NCBI GenBank assembly: GCA_023253795.1
Contig: JALRFG010000002.1
Coordinates: forward strand, 13,941 to 39,936
DNA from: Methylocystis sp.
GTDB lineage: Bacteria; Pseudomonadota; Alphaproteobacteria; Rhizobiales; Beijerinckiaceae
Direction: 5' to 3'
DNA: 25,996 bases
Shown: in pieces, positions 6,159 through 14,064 of the stretch
How the letters are laid out: every line of letters starts with the position of its first letter
Numbering within the stretch: position 1 is the first letter of the stretch
Translations under genes and position numbers: made by a program
The notes under the pieces: model-generated
What the model was told of the DNA's origin: nothing
Database searches by the model: none
What the model saw: only the letters and a program-made list of their open reading frames with translations

Positions 6159-9100
6159 ATGGCGGACAGCATCGCCGGCGACTTGAAAACCGGCGCCGCC
6201 TTTGGCGCGGAGTCGCTTTCCGATCGCTTTGATCTGTCGCGTCCGCGTATCCTGCTGACCGGCACACAGGCCATTGTTCGCCTGTTGCTGATGCAAAAGG
6301 AGCGCGACCGACGCGCCAGCCTGAACACGGCGGGATACATCACCGGCTATCGCGGCTCGCCGCTGGGCGGCGTCGATGCGCAAATGCATCGCGCCAAAGC
6401 GCTGTTCGACGCCAATGACATCACCTTCATGCCGGGCCTCAATGAGGATCTCGCCGTCACCGCCATCTGGGGCGCGCAACAGGCGGAGATGCGCGGCGAA
6501 GGCAAATATGACGGCGTCTTCTCGATCTGGTACGGCAAGGGACCGGGCGTTGACCGCAGCGGCGACGCGCTGCGTCATGTGAACCTCGCCGGCACATCCA
6601 AGCACGGCGGCGTGCTGGCGCTGATGGGCGACGACCACACCGCCGAGTCGTCAACGACGGCGCATCAGTCGGATTATCACTTCGTCGATGTGATGATGCC
6701 CATCCTGTCGCCGGCCGGCGTGCAGGAAATTCTCGATTATGGCGTGCATGGCTTCGCCATGTCGCGCTTCGCCGGCGTTTGGGTCGGCATCAAACTGCTC
6801 AAGGACACAGTCGAGTCGACGGCCTCCGTCGACGGTTCCATCGATCGCATCACGCCGATCATTCCAGCGGACCTCGTTCTGCCGACAGGCGGGCTGAACA
6901 TTCGCCCCGGCGATCCGGTGCTGGCGCAGGAAGAAAGATTACAGGAGAGCAAGCGCGACGCGATGCTCGCCTATATCCGCGCCAATCGCCTCAATCGCAT
7001 CATCACATCGGGCGGCGCGAATCCGAAAATCGGCGTCATCACTGTCGGCAAATCCTATCTCGACGTGCGTCAGGCGATGGACGATCTCGGCATTGACGAG
7101 GTCAGGGCCAATGATCTCGGTCTGCGACTTTACAAAATCGCCGCGCCCTGGCCGCTGGAGCCGCAAGGGCTTCGCGAATTCGCTGATGGCCTCGATCTGA
7201 TCATCGTTGTCGAAGAGAAACGCTCGCTGATCGAGGTGCAGCTACGCGAAGAGCTTTATGGCTCGCCGCATCAGCCGCAATGCATCGGCAAGAAAGACGA
7301 GCACGGCGATTGGCTGTTCCCGGTCAAGGGCGCGCTCGACGCCAATGACATTGCGATCGCGCTGGGACGGCGCTTGCTGAAATATCATCCCAGCGACGAC
7401 ATCGAAGCGCGCGTGCTGCGGCTCGAAAGCCTGCAGGATCGTCGCAAGACGATGACCGACGTCACCGTGCGCGTGCCGCATTTCTGCGCCGGCTGCCCGC
7501 ACTCCACCTCGACCCATGTGCCCGCTGGTTCGCGCGCCTACACCGGCATCGGCTGCCATTATATGGCGCAATGGATGGATCGCTCGACCGAGGGCTACAC
7601 CCATATGGGCGGCGAAGGCGCCAACTGGATCGGTGAAGCGCCTTTCTCGACACGCAACCATGTGTTCCAGAATCTCGGCGACGGCACCTATAATCACTCC
7701 GGCTCGCTCGCCATTCGTTTCGCGGTCGCCGCCAAAACCAACATCACCTTCAAAATTCTTTATAACGGCGTCGTCGCCATGACCGGCGGCCAGAAGCATG
7801 AAGGCGAACTCACCGTCGACGCCATCGCGCATCAGATGGCGGCCGAAGGCGTAAAAAAAATTGCGCTCGTCACCGATGAGCCCGGCAAATATCCAGCCGA
7901 CGCCATCTGGCCGCCGGGGCTGACCATCTATCACCGCAATGTGATTAATGAGGTGCAGCGCGAATTGTCGGAGATCGAGGGCGTGACCGTCCTGATCTAT
8001 GACCAGACCTGCGCCACCGAGAAGCGTCGTCTGCGCAAGCGCGGGCAAATGCCCGATCCTGACGCGCGGGTCATCATCAACGAACTGGTGTGCGAAGGCT
8101 GCGGCGATTGCGGCACGGCTTCCAATTGCGTCGCGGTGCAGCCGCTTGAGACGGAATTCGGCCGCAAACGTCGCATCGATCAATCCGCCTGCAACAAGGA
8201 CTTCTCCTGCCTCGAAGGCTTTTGCCCGAGCTTTGTCACCGTGCGTGGCGGCCGGATGAAAAAAGCGCCGCTGCCGAGCCGGGAAGACGCCAACGGCCAG
8301 CCCGCGCTGCCGGAACCGCGCATCGCCGAGATCGGCGCAACGCCTTACGGCGTGCTTGTCGCTGGCCTTGGCGGCACCGGCGTCGTGACAGTCTCCGCCA
8401 TTCTCGGCATGGCCGCGCATCTTGAAGGCAAGGGCGTCGGCGTGATCGACATGGCCGGCCTCGCCCAGAAGGGCGGCGCGGTTTACTGCCATGTGAAGAT
8501 CGGACACACGCCGAAAGATGTGCATGCGATCCGCATCGCCGCCGGTGAAGCCAATCTGTTGCTGGGCTGCGATCTTGTTGTCGCCGGCGCCAAGAACGTG
8601 CTCTCCGCCGTCGAGCGCGGCAAAACGGCGATTATCGTGAATAGCGCCGAAGTGTTTCCCGGCGACATCGAACGTAATCCCGACTTCGTTCTGCCGTCCG
8701 AGGCCGTCAAACAGGCGATCCGTCGCGCCGGCGGACCGGAGACCTGCTTTATCGACGTCACTGCAATGGCGCAGGCGTTGCTCGGCGACTCCATCGCCGC
8801 CAATATTTTCATTCTCGGTTACGCCTGGCAAAAAGGCTATCTGCCGCTCACCGAAGCCGCCTTGCTGCGCGCCATCGAACTCAATGGCGAATCCGTGCCG
8901 ATGAATAAATCGGCGTTCCTCTGGGGCCGCCGCGCCGCGCATGATCTGAGCAGCGTCGAAGCAGTTGTCGAAACGCTGCGCCTGCCATCCGAAGCGCGCA
9001 AAAAATCAAAATCTCTTGCTGAAATTATCGAGCGCCGCGCCGCTTTTCTCGCCGACTATCAGGATCAGGCTTACGCCAACCGTTATCGCGCACGCGTGGA

Positions 9101-9677
9101 GCAGATAACCGCCCTTGAAGCCGCCTGCGCGCCGAATTCTCACGAACTCACGGAGGCGGTCGCGCGCTATCTCTTCAAGCTGATGGCGTTCAAGGATGAA
9201 TTCGAGGTGGCGCGGCTTTACACGAGCGAAGCTTTCCAGCGCCAGCTTTCTGAAACCTTCGAAGGCGACCTGCGCCTCGAATTACATCTCGCGCCGCCGA
9301 TCCCGTTCCTGCAACGCAAGACCGATTTCGGCGGATCGCGGAAAATGACCTTCGGTCCCTGGATGTTCGGCGTGATGAAAGTGCTGGCGCGGCTGAAGTG
9401 GCTGCGCGGCTCGTGGATCGACATCACCCGCTTCAACAATGACCGCATCGTCGAGCGCCGCCTGTTGTCGGATTACGAAGCGATGCTCGACGAATTCGCG
9501 AAATCGCTGACGCCGGAAAATCACACAACCGCCGTCGCCCTTGCGCGCATCCCCGAAAAAATTCGCGGCTTCGGCCATATCAAGGGACGTCATGTCGCCG
9601 CCGCCGACGCGGAACGGACGCGCCTTCTCGCCGAATATCGTCAGCCGGCGACGGCGCTCAAACTGGCCGCCGAGTAA
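6159..9677 (+). CDS. Indolepyruvate:ferredoxin oxidoreductase, fused alpha-beta form
   Basis: A single 1172-residue chain containing what other organisms split into IorA and IorB. It oxidatively decarboxylates arylpyruvates to aryl-acetyl-CoA, passing electrons to ferredoxin. The N-terminal part has GYRGSPLGGVD and MGDDHTAESS, typical of the pyrimidine-binding domain. The TPP domain shows CAGCPHSTSTH and GDG at 507-509 followed by ILYNGVVAMTGGQ. An iron-sulfur region has cysteines 645, 648, 651, 657, 678, 684 and 689. Then comes the 2-oxoacid oxidoreductase gamma-type domain with GLGGTGVVT and QKGGAVYCHV, and a C-terminal extension usual for this long proteobacterial form. Start at 6159 is supported by AGGAG nine bases ahead; the frame is open upstream to 6096. 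Its two C-terminal neighbours are B12 genes, beginning 84 bases later. Confidence 0.92.
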   Translation: MADSIAGDLKTGAAFGAESLSDRFDLSRPRILLTGTQAIVRLLLMQKERDRRASLNTAGYITGYRGSPLGGVDAQMHRAKALFDANDITFMPGLNEDLAVTAIWGAQQAEMRGEGKYDGVFSIWYGKGPGVDRSGDALRHVNLAGTSKHGGVLALMGDDHTAESSTTAHQSDYHFVDVMMPILSPAGVQEILDYGVHGFAMSRFAGVWVGIKLLKDTVESTASVDGSIDRITPIIPADLVLPTGGLNIRPGDPVLAQEERLQESKRDAMLAYIRANRLNRIITSGGANPKIGVITVGKSYLDVRQAMDDLGIDEVRANDLGLRLYKIAAPWPLEPQGLREFADGLDLIIVVEEKRSLIEVQLREELYGSPHQPQCIGKKDEHGDWLFPVKGALDANDIAIALGRRLLKYHPSDDIEARVLRLESLQDRRKTMTDVTVRVPHFCAGCPHSTSTHVPAGSRAYTGIGCHYMAQWMDRSTEGYTHMGGEGANWIGEAPFSTRNHVFQNLGDGTYNHSGSLAIRFAVAAKTNITFKILYNGVVAMTGGQKHEGELTVDAIAHQMAAEGVKKIALVTDEPGKYPADAIWPPGLTIYHRNVINEVQRELSEIEGVTVLIYDQTCATEKRRLRKRGQMPDPDARVIINELVCEGCGDCGTASNCVAVQPLETEFGRKRRIDQSACNKDFSCLEGFCPSFVTVRGGRMKKAPLPSREDANGQPALPEPRIAEIGATPYGVLVAGLGGTGVVTVSAILGMAAHLEGKGVGVIDMAGLAQKGGAVYCHVKIGHTPKDVHAIRIAAGEANLLLGCDLVVAGAKNVLSAVERGKTAIIVNSAEVFPGDIERNPDFVLPSEAVKQAIRRAGGPETCFIDVTAMAQALLGDSIAANIFILGYAWQKGYLPLTEAALLRAIELNGESVPMNKSAFLWGRRAAHDLSSVEAVVETLRLPSEARKKSKSLAEIIERRAAFLADYQDQAYANRYRARVEQITALEAACAPNSHELTEAVARYLFKLMAFKDEFEVARLYTSEAFQRQLSETFEGDLRLELHLAPPIPFLQRKTDFGGSRKMTFGPWMFGVMKVLARLKWLRGSWIDITRFNNDRIVERRLLSDYEAMLDEFAKSLTPENHTTAVALARIPEKIRGFGHIKGRHVAAADAERTRLLAEYRQPATALKLAAE

Positions 9678-9761
9678 CGGTCGTCGCGGGATCATCAGGT
9701 GGCTCTTCCGAACCGTTCTCCGGCTTCCGCCAGACCGTCACTTGCGCATCCGGCGCCAGCA

Positions 9762-10499
9762 ATGCGCGCCCATGTCTTGTTGCTGGGCGGCACGCATGAG
9801 GCGCGCACGCTCGCTGAACGCATCGCCGCCACGCCGCAAATTGAGGGCGTAGTCTCGCTCGCCGGCCGCACAAGCGCGCCTCTACCGCAAGCTCTGCCAG
9901 CGCGCGTCGGCGGCTTTGGCGGCGCCGAAGGGCTGGCCACCTATCTGACGCAGCAAAACATCACCCATGTGATCGACGCCACACATCCCTTTGCGGCGCA
10001 AATGTCGATCAACGCCCGTGAAGCCTGCGCGCAGATCGGCCTACCCTTGCTGCGCTTGACTCGCGCGCCCTGGGGCCCGCTTGAGGGCGATAACTGGATC
10101 GAGGTTGCCGACAACGCCGCCGCCGCACAGGCGCTTGGCGCAAAAGCGCGCCGCGTTTTTCTCACCATTGGCCGACAGGGCGTCTCGGCGTTTCGCGCCG
10201 CGCCGCAACACACTTATCTGCTGCGTGTGATCGACCCACCGGATCGCGTCGATCTGCCGCCCCTCTGCACGGTGATCGCCGATCGCGGACCTTTCACGCG
10301 CGATAGCGAAATCGAGCTGATGCGCGCACATGATTTTGACGTCATCGTCAGCAAGAACAGCGGCGGCCCGCTGACCTACGCCAAAATCGAAGCGGCGCGC
10401 GCGCTCGGCCTCCCGGTCGTGATGATCGCGCCGCCAAAACTGGATGACGTGCGCGTCACCCATGATCTAGACGTCGCCATGGCGTTTCTGGCGTCATGA
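9762..10499 (+). CDS. cobK: Precorrin-6A reductase CobK
   Basis: A 245-residue protein of the CobK/CbiJ family, of normal length, which reduces precorrin-6A to dihydro-precorrin-6 with NADPH in corrin ring synthesis. Family marks are the N-terminal LLLGGTHEARTLAERI, the central DATHPFAAQMS, and SKNSGG near the C-terminus. I place the start at the ATG at 9762 because LLLGGT then follows within a few residues; an upstream GTG at 9699 would add 21 residues with no family character. The Shine-Dalgarno sequence is weak at both. It is the first gene of the cobK-cobQ-cobC-bluB set and its stop overlaps cobQ as ATGA. The 84 bases upstream are too short for a cobalamin riboswitch and show no B12 box. 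Confidence 0.9.
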   Translation: MRAHVLLLGGTHEARTLAERIAATPQIEGVVSLAGRTSAPLPQALPARVGGFGGAEGLATYLTQQNITHVIDATHPFAAQMSINAREACAQIGLPLLRLTRAPWGPLEGDNWIEVADNAAAAQALGAKARRVFLTIGRQGVSAFRAAPQHTYLLRVIDPPDRVDLPPLCTVIADRGPFTRDSEIELMRAHDFDVIVSKNSGGPLTYAKIEAARALGLPVVMIAPPKLDDVRVTHDLDVAMAFLAS

Positions 10500-11953
10500 G
10501 CCGGGCGTTGATGATTCAGGGCACGGGCTCGGATGTCGGCAAATCGCTTGTCGTCGCCGGACTGGCGCGCGCTTTCGTCAATCGCGGCTTGCGCGTCGCG
10601 CCATTCAAGCCGCAGAACATGTCGAACAACGCCGCCGTGACGATGGATGGCGGGGAGATCGGTCGCGCACAGGCCTTGCAGGCGCGCGCCGCGCGTTTGC
10701 CGGCCAGCGTCGATATGAATCCGGTGCTGCTGAAGCCGCAGGGCGACAATGGCGCGCAGATCATTGTGCGCGGGCAGATCGCCGGCCAGGCGAAAGCCCG
10801 CGACTATCAGGCGTGGAAACCCCGGTTGGCGCCGATGGTGATGGACAGCTTCGCGCGTCTGAAAGCCGCCAATGATCTTGTCATCGTTGAAGGCGCCGGC
10901 AGCGCCGCAGAAATCAATCTACGCGCGCATGACATCGCCAATATGGGATTTGCGCGCGCCGCCCAGACCCCGGTCGTTCTCGTTGGCGATATTGATCGTG
11001 GCGGCGTGATCGCCCAGCTCGTCGGCTGCAAGGCGGTGATCGACGCAGACGACGCGGCGCTGATCACGGGTTTTATCGTCAATAAATTTCGCGGCGACGC
11101 ATCGCTGTTTGAAACAGGGATGCAATTCATCGCAGAGCGAACCGGCTGGCGCGCGCTTGGTCTCCTGCCCTACTTTGACGCGGCGGGAAAACTGCCGGCG
11201 GAAGACGCCTTCAGCCTGCGCGATCAACGCGCGAGCACGGGCGGCGACATTAAAATCGTTGCGCCGCTATTGCCGCATATCGCCAATTTCGACGATCTCG
11301 ATCCGCTGAAAGCGGAACCCGGCGTGCGTCTTGTCTTTATCAAACCGGGAGAGGCTCTGCCGGGCGACGCGGCGCTGGTGATCCTGCCGGGCTCGAAAGC
11401 GACGATCGCCGATCTCGCGGCCTTGCGCGCCAATGGCTGGGATATCGATCTGCAGGCGCATGTGCGGCGCGGCGGTAAAGTCTTTGGCGTGTGCGGCGGC
11501 TATCAAATGCTCGGCCAATGGATCAGCGATCCTGCCGGCATAGAAGGCGCCTGCGGAGATGCGCCGGGGCTTGGCTTGCTTGATATTGAAACCACGCTCA
11601 CCAACAAGAAAAAACTGACGCATGTCGCGGGTGACGCGCCACGCTATAATGCGCCCTTCTCCGGCTATGAGATGCATGTCGGCGAGACAACCGGCCCCGA
11701 CTGCGCACGCCCCATGCTGCGTCTTGACGATGGCCGCGTCGACGGCGCGCAGTCGCACGATGGCCGTATCGCCGGCGCCTATGTGCATGGACTCTTCGCC
11801 AATGACGCGCTCCGCGCTGCGCTGCTGCGCGATCTCGGCGCGCCGTCATCAACATTGCATTTCGAGCAATCGATCGATGAAACGCTCGACGCGCTGGCGG
11901 CGCATTGCGCGGCGCATCTTGATCTCGACGCCCTGTGGGAGATGGCGCGATGA
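10496..11953 (+). CDS. cobQ: Cobyric acid synthase CobQ
   Basis: A glutamine-dependent amidotransferase of 485 residues that amidates four side chains of adenosyl-cobyrinic a,c-diamide to give adenosyl-cobyrate. The N-terminal synthetase domain opens with MIQGTGSDVGKSLVVAGLAR, a P-loop-like ATP site, followed by VEGAGSAAEINL and VLVGDIDRGGV. The C-terminal class I glutaminase domain has the nucleophile C333 in GVCGGYQMLG and H431 in AYVHGLF. All catalytic elements are intact and length is typical. The ATG overlaps the cobK stop and the TGA overlaps the cobC start, both as ATGA, so expression of the set is probably translationally coupled. Confidence 0.96.
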   Translation: MSRALMIQGTGSDVGKSLVVAGLARAFVNRGLRVAPFKPQNMSNNAAVTMDGGEIGRAQALQARAARLPASVDMNPVLLKPQGDNGAQIIVRGQIAGQAKARDYQAWKPRLAPMVMDSFARLKAANDLVIVEGAGSAAEINLRAHDIANMGFARAAQTPVVLVGDIDRGGVIAQLVGCKAVIDADDAALITGFIVNKFRGDASLFETGMQFIAERTGWRALGLLPYFDAAGKLPAEDAFSLRDQRASTGGDIKIVAPLLPHIANFDDLDPLKAEPGVRLVFIKPGEALPGDAALVILPGSKATIADLAALRANGWDIDLQAHVRRGGKVFGVCGGYQMLGQWISDPAGIEGACGDAPGLGLLDIETTLTNKKKLTHVAGDAPRYNAPFSGYEMHVGETTGPDCARPMLRLDDGRVDGAQSHDGRIAGAYVHGLFANDALRAALLRDLGAPSSTLHFEQSIDETLDALAAHCAAHLDLDALWEMAR

Positions 11954-12963
11954 CCATCGCCCTGGCGCACACGCTCCGACTGGCGCATGGCGGCCGGCTC
12001 GACGCCGCGCGCAAGCGTTTTCCCCATGCGCCGGAACCCTGGATCGATCTCTCCACCGGCGTCAATCCGCAGCCTTATCCGGCGCAGGACTGGCCAATCA
12101 CCGCTCTGACTCGCCTGCCCGACGATGACGCCTTCGCTGCTATCGAAACGGCGGCGCGCCTGGCCTATCGGTCGCCGTCAGAGACACAGGTGGTGAGCGG
12201 CGCCGGCGTGCAGGTATTCATTCAACTCTTGCCGCGCGTTTTTCCGGCTCGACGCGTCGCCATTCTGGGTTTCAGCTATGCGGAATACGCCGCCAGCTGG
12301 CGGAACGCGGGCGCAGAGGTCACGACAGTCGAAACGCTTGATGGGCTTGTCGACGCCGACGTCGCCGTGATCGTCAATCCCAACAATCCTGATGGTCGTC
12401 TCGCCTCCACGCAGGAATTAACGGCGCTCGCGCGTCGAATGGCGCAACGCGGCGGCCTGCTGGTCATTGATGAGTCTTTCATGGACTTCACGCCGCAGCA
12501 CAGCGTCGTCGATTTGACCGCACAGGTAGGCGTCATCGTCCTGCGCTCCTTCGGCAAGGCCTATGGCCTGCCGGGCGTCAGACTGGGCTTTGCGCTCTGC
12601 GCGCCGGATCTCGCGGCGCGCATGCGCGCCCTGCTGGGGCCCTGGGCGGTGAGCGGGCCGGCGCTGGCGATTGGCGCGCGCGCGCTTCAGGATGCGGCGT
12701 GGCTCAAGGCCGCCGCCGATGCGCGACAGGCGGACGCTGCGCGCCTTGACGCGCTCTTGCGCAAGGCGGGCTTTGTCGTCGTTGGCGGCGCGGCGCTGTT
12801 TCGTCTCGCCCGCCACGTCGACGCCAGCGCATGGTTTCATATGCTGTGCGCGCAGGGCGTTCTGACGCGCGACTTCGCCGAGCGTCCTGAGTGGCTGCGC
12901 TTTGGCCTGCCCGGTGACGAGGCGGCCTGGCGCAGGCTAGAAACGGCGCTGGAGATGAAATGA
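11950..12963 (+). CDS. cobC: Threonine-phosphate decarboxylase CobC (CobD-type)
   Basis: A PLP enzyme of 337 residues related to HisC, which decarboxylates L-threonine O-3-phosphate to (R)-1-aminopropan-2-yl phosphate, the linker of the cobalamin nucleotide loop. Seen in the sequence: an N-terminal HGGRLDAA typical of this family, IDLSTGVNPQPYP, NPNNPDGR, and SFGKAYGLPGVRLGFAL with the PLP lysine at K203. These and the cob neighbours separate it from the true HisC earlier in the window. The ATG at 11950 gives an ATGA overlap with cobQ and has GGGAGA several bases ahead; a GTG at 11935 in the same frame is less likely. The stop overlaps bluB as ATGA. Confidence 0.93.
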   Translation: MTIALAHTLRLAHGGRLDAARKRFPHAPEPWIDLSTGVNPQPYPAQDWPITALTRLPDDDAFAAIETAARLAYRSPSETQVVSGAGVQVFIQLLPRVFPARRVAILGFSYAEYAASWRNAGAEVTTVETLDGLVDADVAVIVNPNNPDGRLASTQELTALARRMAQRGGLLVIDESFMDFTPQHSVVDLTAQVGVIVLRSFGKAYGLPGVRLGFALCAPDLAARMRALLGPWAVSGPALAIGARALQDAAWLKAAADARQADAARLDALLRKAGFVVVGGAALFRLARHVDASAWFHMLCAQGVLTRDFAERPEWLRFGLPGDEAAWRRLETALEMK

Positions 12964-13694
12964 GCAGCGTCCAGCCAACCAGCATTGATCCCGAGATGAC
13001 CGCCGATGAGGCGGAACGCGAGCTCTCGCCTGTCGCCGCCTTTTCTCCGGAAGAGCGCGCCGCTGTTTATCGCGCCATTTATGAGCGCCGCGACGTGCGC
13101 AACGAATTTCTTGATACCGTTGTGCCGCAGGATGTTTTGCGCCGCATTCTCGACGCCGCTCATCACGCGCCTTCCGTCGGGCTGATGCAGCCCTGGAATT
13201 TCATTGTGGTTCGCGATTCGGCGAAGCGCGTCGCCGTCCACGCCGCCTTCGAGCGCGCCGCCGCCGCCGAAGAGCAGATCATGCCGGCAGACCGGCGGGC
13301 GCATTATCGAAGCCTCAAGCTTCAGGGCATCCTGCGGGCGCCGCTGAATATTTGCGTCACCTGCGATCGCAGCCGACGCGGCGCAACCGGGCTGGGACGG
13401 ACGCAACAACCCGACACCGACCTGCTCAGCACCGCCTGCGCCGTGCAAAATCTCTGGCTAGCGGCCCGCGCCGAGGGGATCGGGATGGGGTGGGTCAGCA
13501 TCCTGCGCGACGCCGATTTGCGGGAAATACTGAATATCCCGCCGGAAATCGCCATCGTCGCCTATCTCTGCGCCGGCTATGTCGACCAAAGCTATCTGCG
13601 CCCGGAGCTGGAAGTGCGCCGCTGGGCGACGCGTCTGCCGCTGGACGAGTTGTTGTTTGAGGACGACTGGGGCCGCAAGCCAGATACTCCATAA
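12960..13694 (+). CDS. bluB: 5,6-dimethylbenzimidazole synthase BluB
   Basis: An oxygen-dependent member of the nitroreductase-like flavin fold, 244 residues, which cleaves reduced FMN to make 5,6-dimethylbenzimidazole, the lower ligand of B12. The block YERRDVRNEFLD followed by HHAPSVGLMQPWNF is characteristic of BluB as opposed to general nitroreductases, and GIGMGWVSIL appears in the second half. An N-terminal extension of about 35 residues precedes the domain. The ATG overlaps the cobC stop. Its presence means the organism makes its own lower ligand aerobically. The set ends here; the next plus-strand ORF is 97 bases away. Confidence 0.94.
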   Translation: MSSVQPTSIDPEMTADEAERELSPVAAFSPEERAAVYRAIYERRDVRNEFLDTVVPQDVLRRILDAAHHAPSVGLMQPWNFIVVRDSAKRVAVHAAFERAAAAEEQIMPADRRAHYRSLKLQGILRAPLNICVTCDRSRRGATGLGRTQQPDTDLLSTACAVQNLWLAARAEGIGMGWVSILRDADLREILNIPPEIAIVAYLCAGYVDQSYLRPELEVRRWATRLPLDELLFEDDWGRKPDTP

Positions 13695-13791
13695 AGCAGC
13701 CACAATTTTCGGCGGAAATTGGCGTCGCGCCGCTGGAATCGGGCGGACGCATTCCTATCTTGTCGTCGGTCCCCATTTCGGAGATTGCGTC

Positions 13792-13929
13792 ATGCCCGTG
13801 TCGAACGCCGATCAGTTTTTCGACAAAGTGTTTCCCCTCTCCAACAACATCATCATGAAAGTCGCGACCGCGCCCGAGAGCGAAGAGCAACTCTTCAAGC
13901 TGATCGAAAACGCCATGCTGCGCCGCTGA
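13792..13929 (+). CDS. Small hypothetical protein (45 residues)
   Basis: An ATG at 13792 with GGAG eight bases ahead opens a 45-codon frame ending in TGA. Third codon positions are mostly G or C, in keeping with real genes nearby. The peptide is hydrophilic with a short hydrophobic stretch (PLSNNIIMKVA) and an acidic/helical C-terminal half; there is no signal peptide or membrane segment. I do not recognise a family. It lies 97 bases after bluB and faces the efflux operon. It may be an independent small protein or the front part of a frameshifted gene, because a coding-like frame continues just after its stop. Confidence 0.5.
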   Translation: MPVSNADQFFDKVFPLSNNIIMKVATAPESEEQLFKLIENAMLRR

Positions 13930-14064
13930 AGGAAATTCACCTGCCACGCGAGCGTTTTCCCTCCGTCGACTCAAAATTCTGGCACATTCCGGTTGAGGAT
14001 TGCGGCGCGGCGCCGGTTCTGCGCTTCTTCTTCGAAGCGCCAGCAGAATTGATTCAATAAACCA
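13930..14064 (+). other. Orphan coding-like frame and hairpin between convergent genes
   Basis: Immediately after the small ORF another frame runs open to TAA at 14058-14060. It would encode about 44 residues containing FWHIPVEDCGAAPVLRFFF, but has no ATG, GTG or TTG start of its own close by. Codon composition resembles coding DNA, though weaker than for the small ORF. Within it, GCGCTTC and GAAGCGC at 14021-14040 form a 7-bp hairpin with a 6-base loop and no T run. The stretch may be the remains of a longer gene or simply unoccupied sequence. Confidence 0.3.

Noticed and set aside
7242..8942. 566-codon open frame on the minus strand inside the oxidoreductase gene
   Set aside because: Shadow of a well-supported gene; the peptide is a composition artefact rich in Gly, Ala, Arg, His and Asp.
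9678..9761. Cobalamin riboswitch upstream of cobK
   Set aside because: Only 84 bases are available and no B12 box or matching fold is visible by eye.
14021..14040. Hairpin as a bidirectional terminator between the small ORF and the efflux operon
   Set aside because: The 7-bp stem lacks a T run on either side and may simply be part of coding-like sequence; kept only as a note in the region entry.
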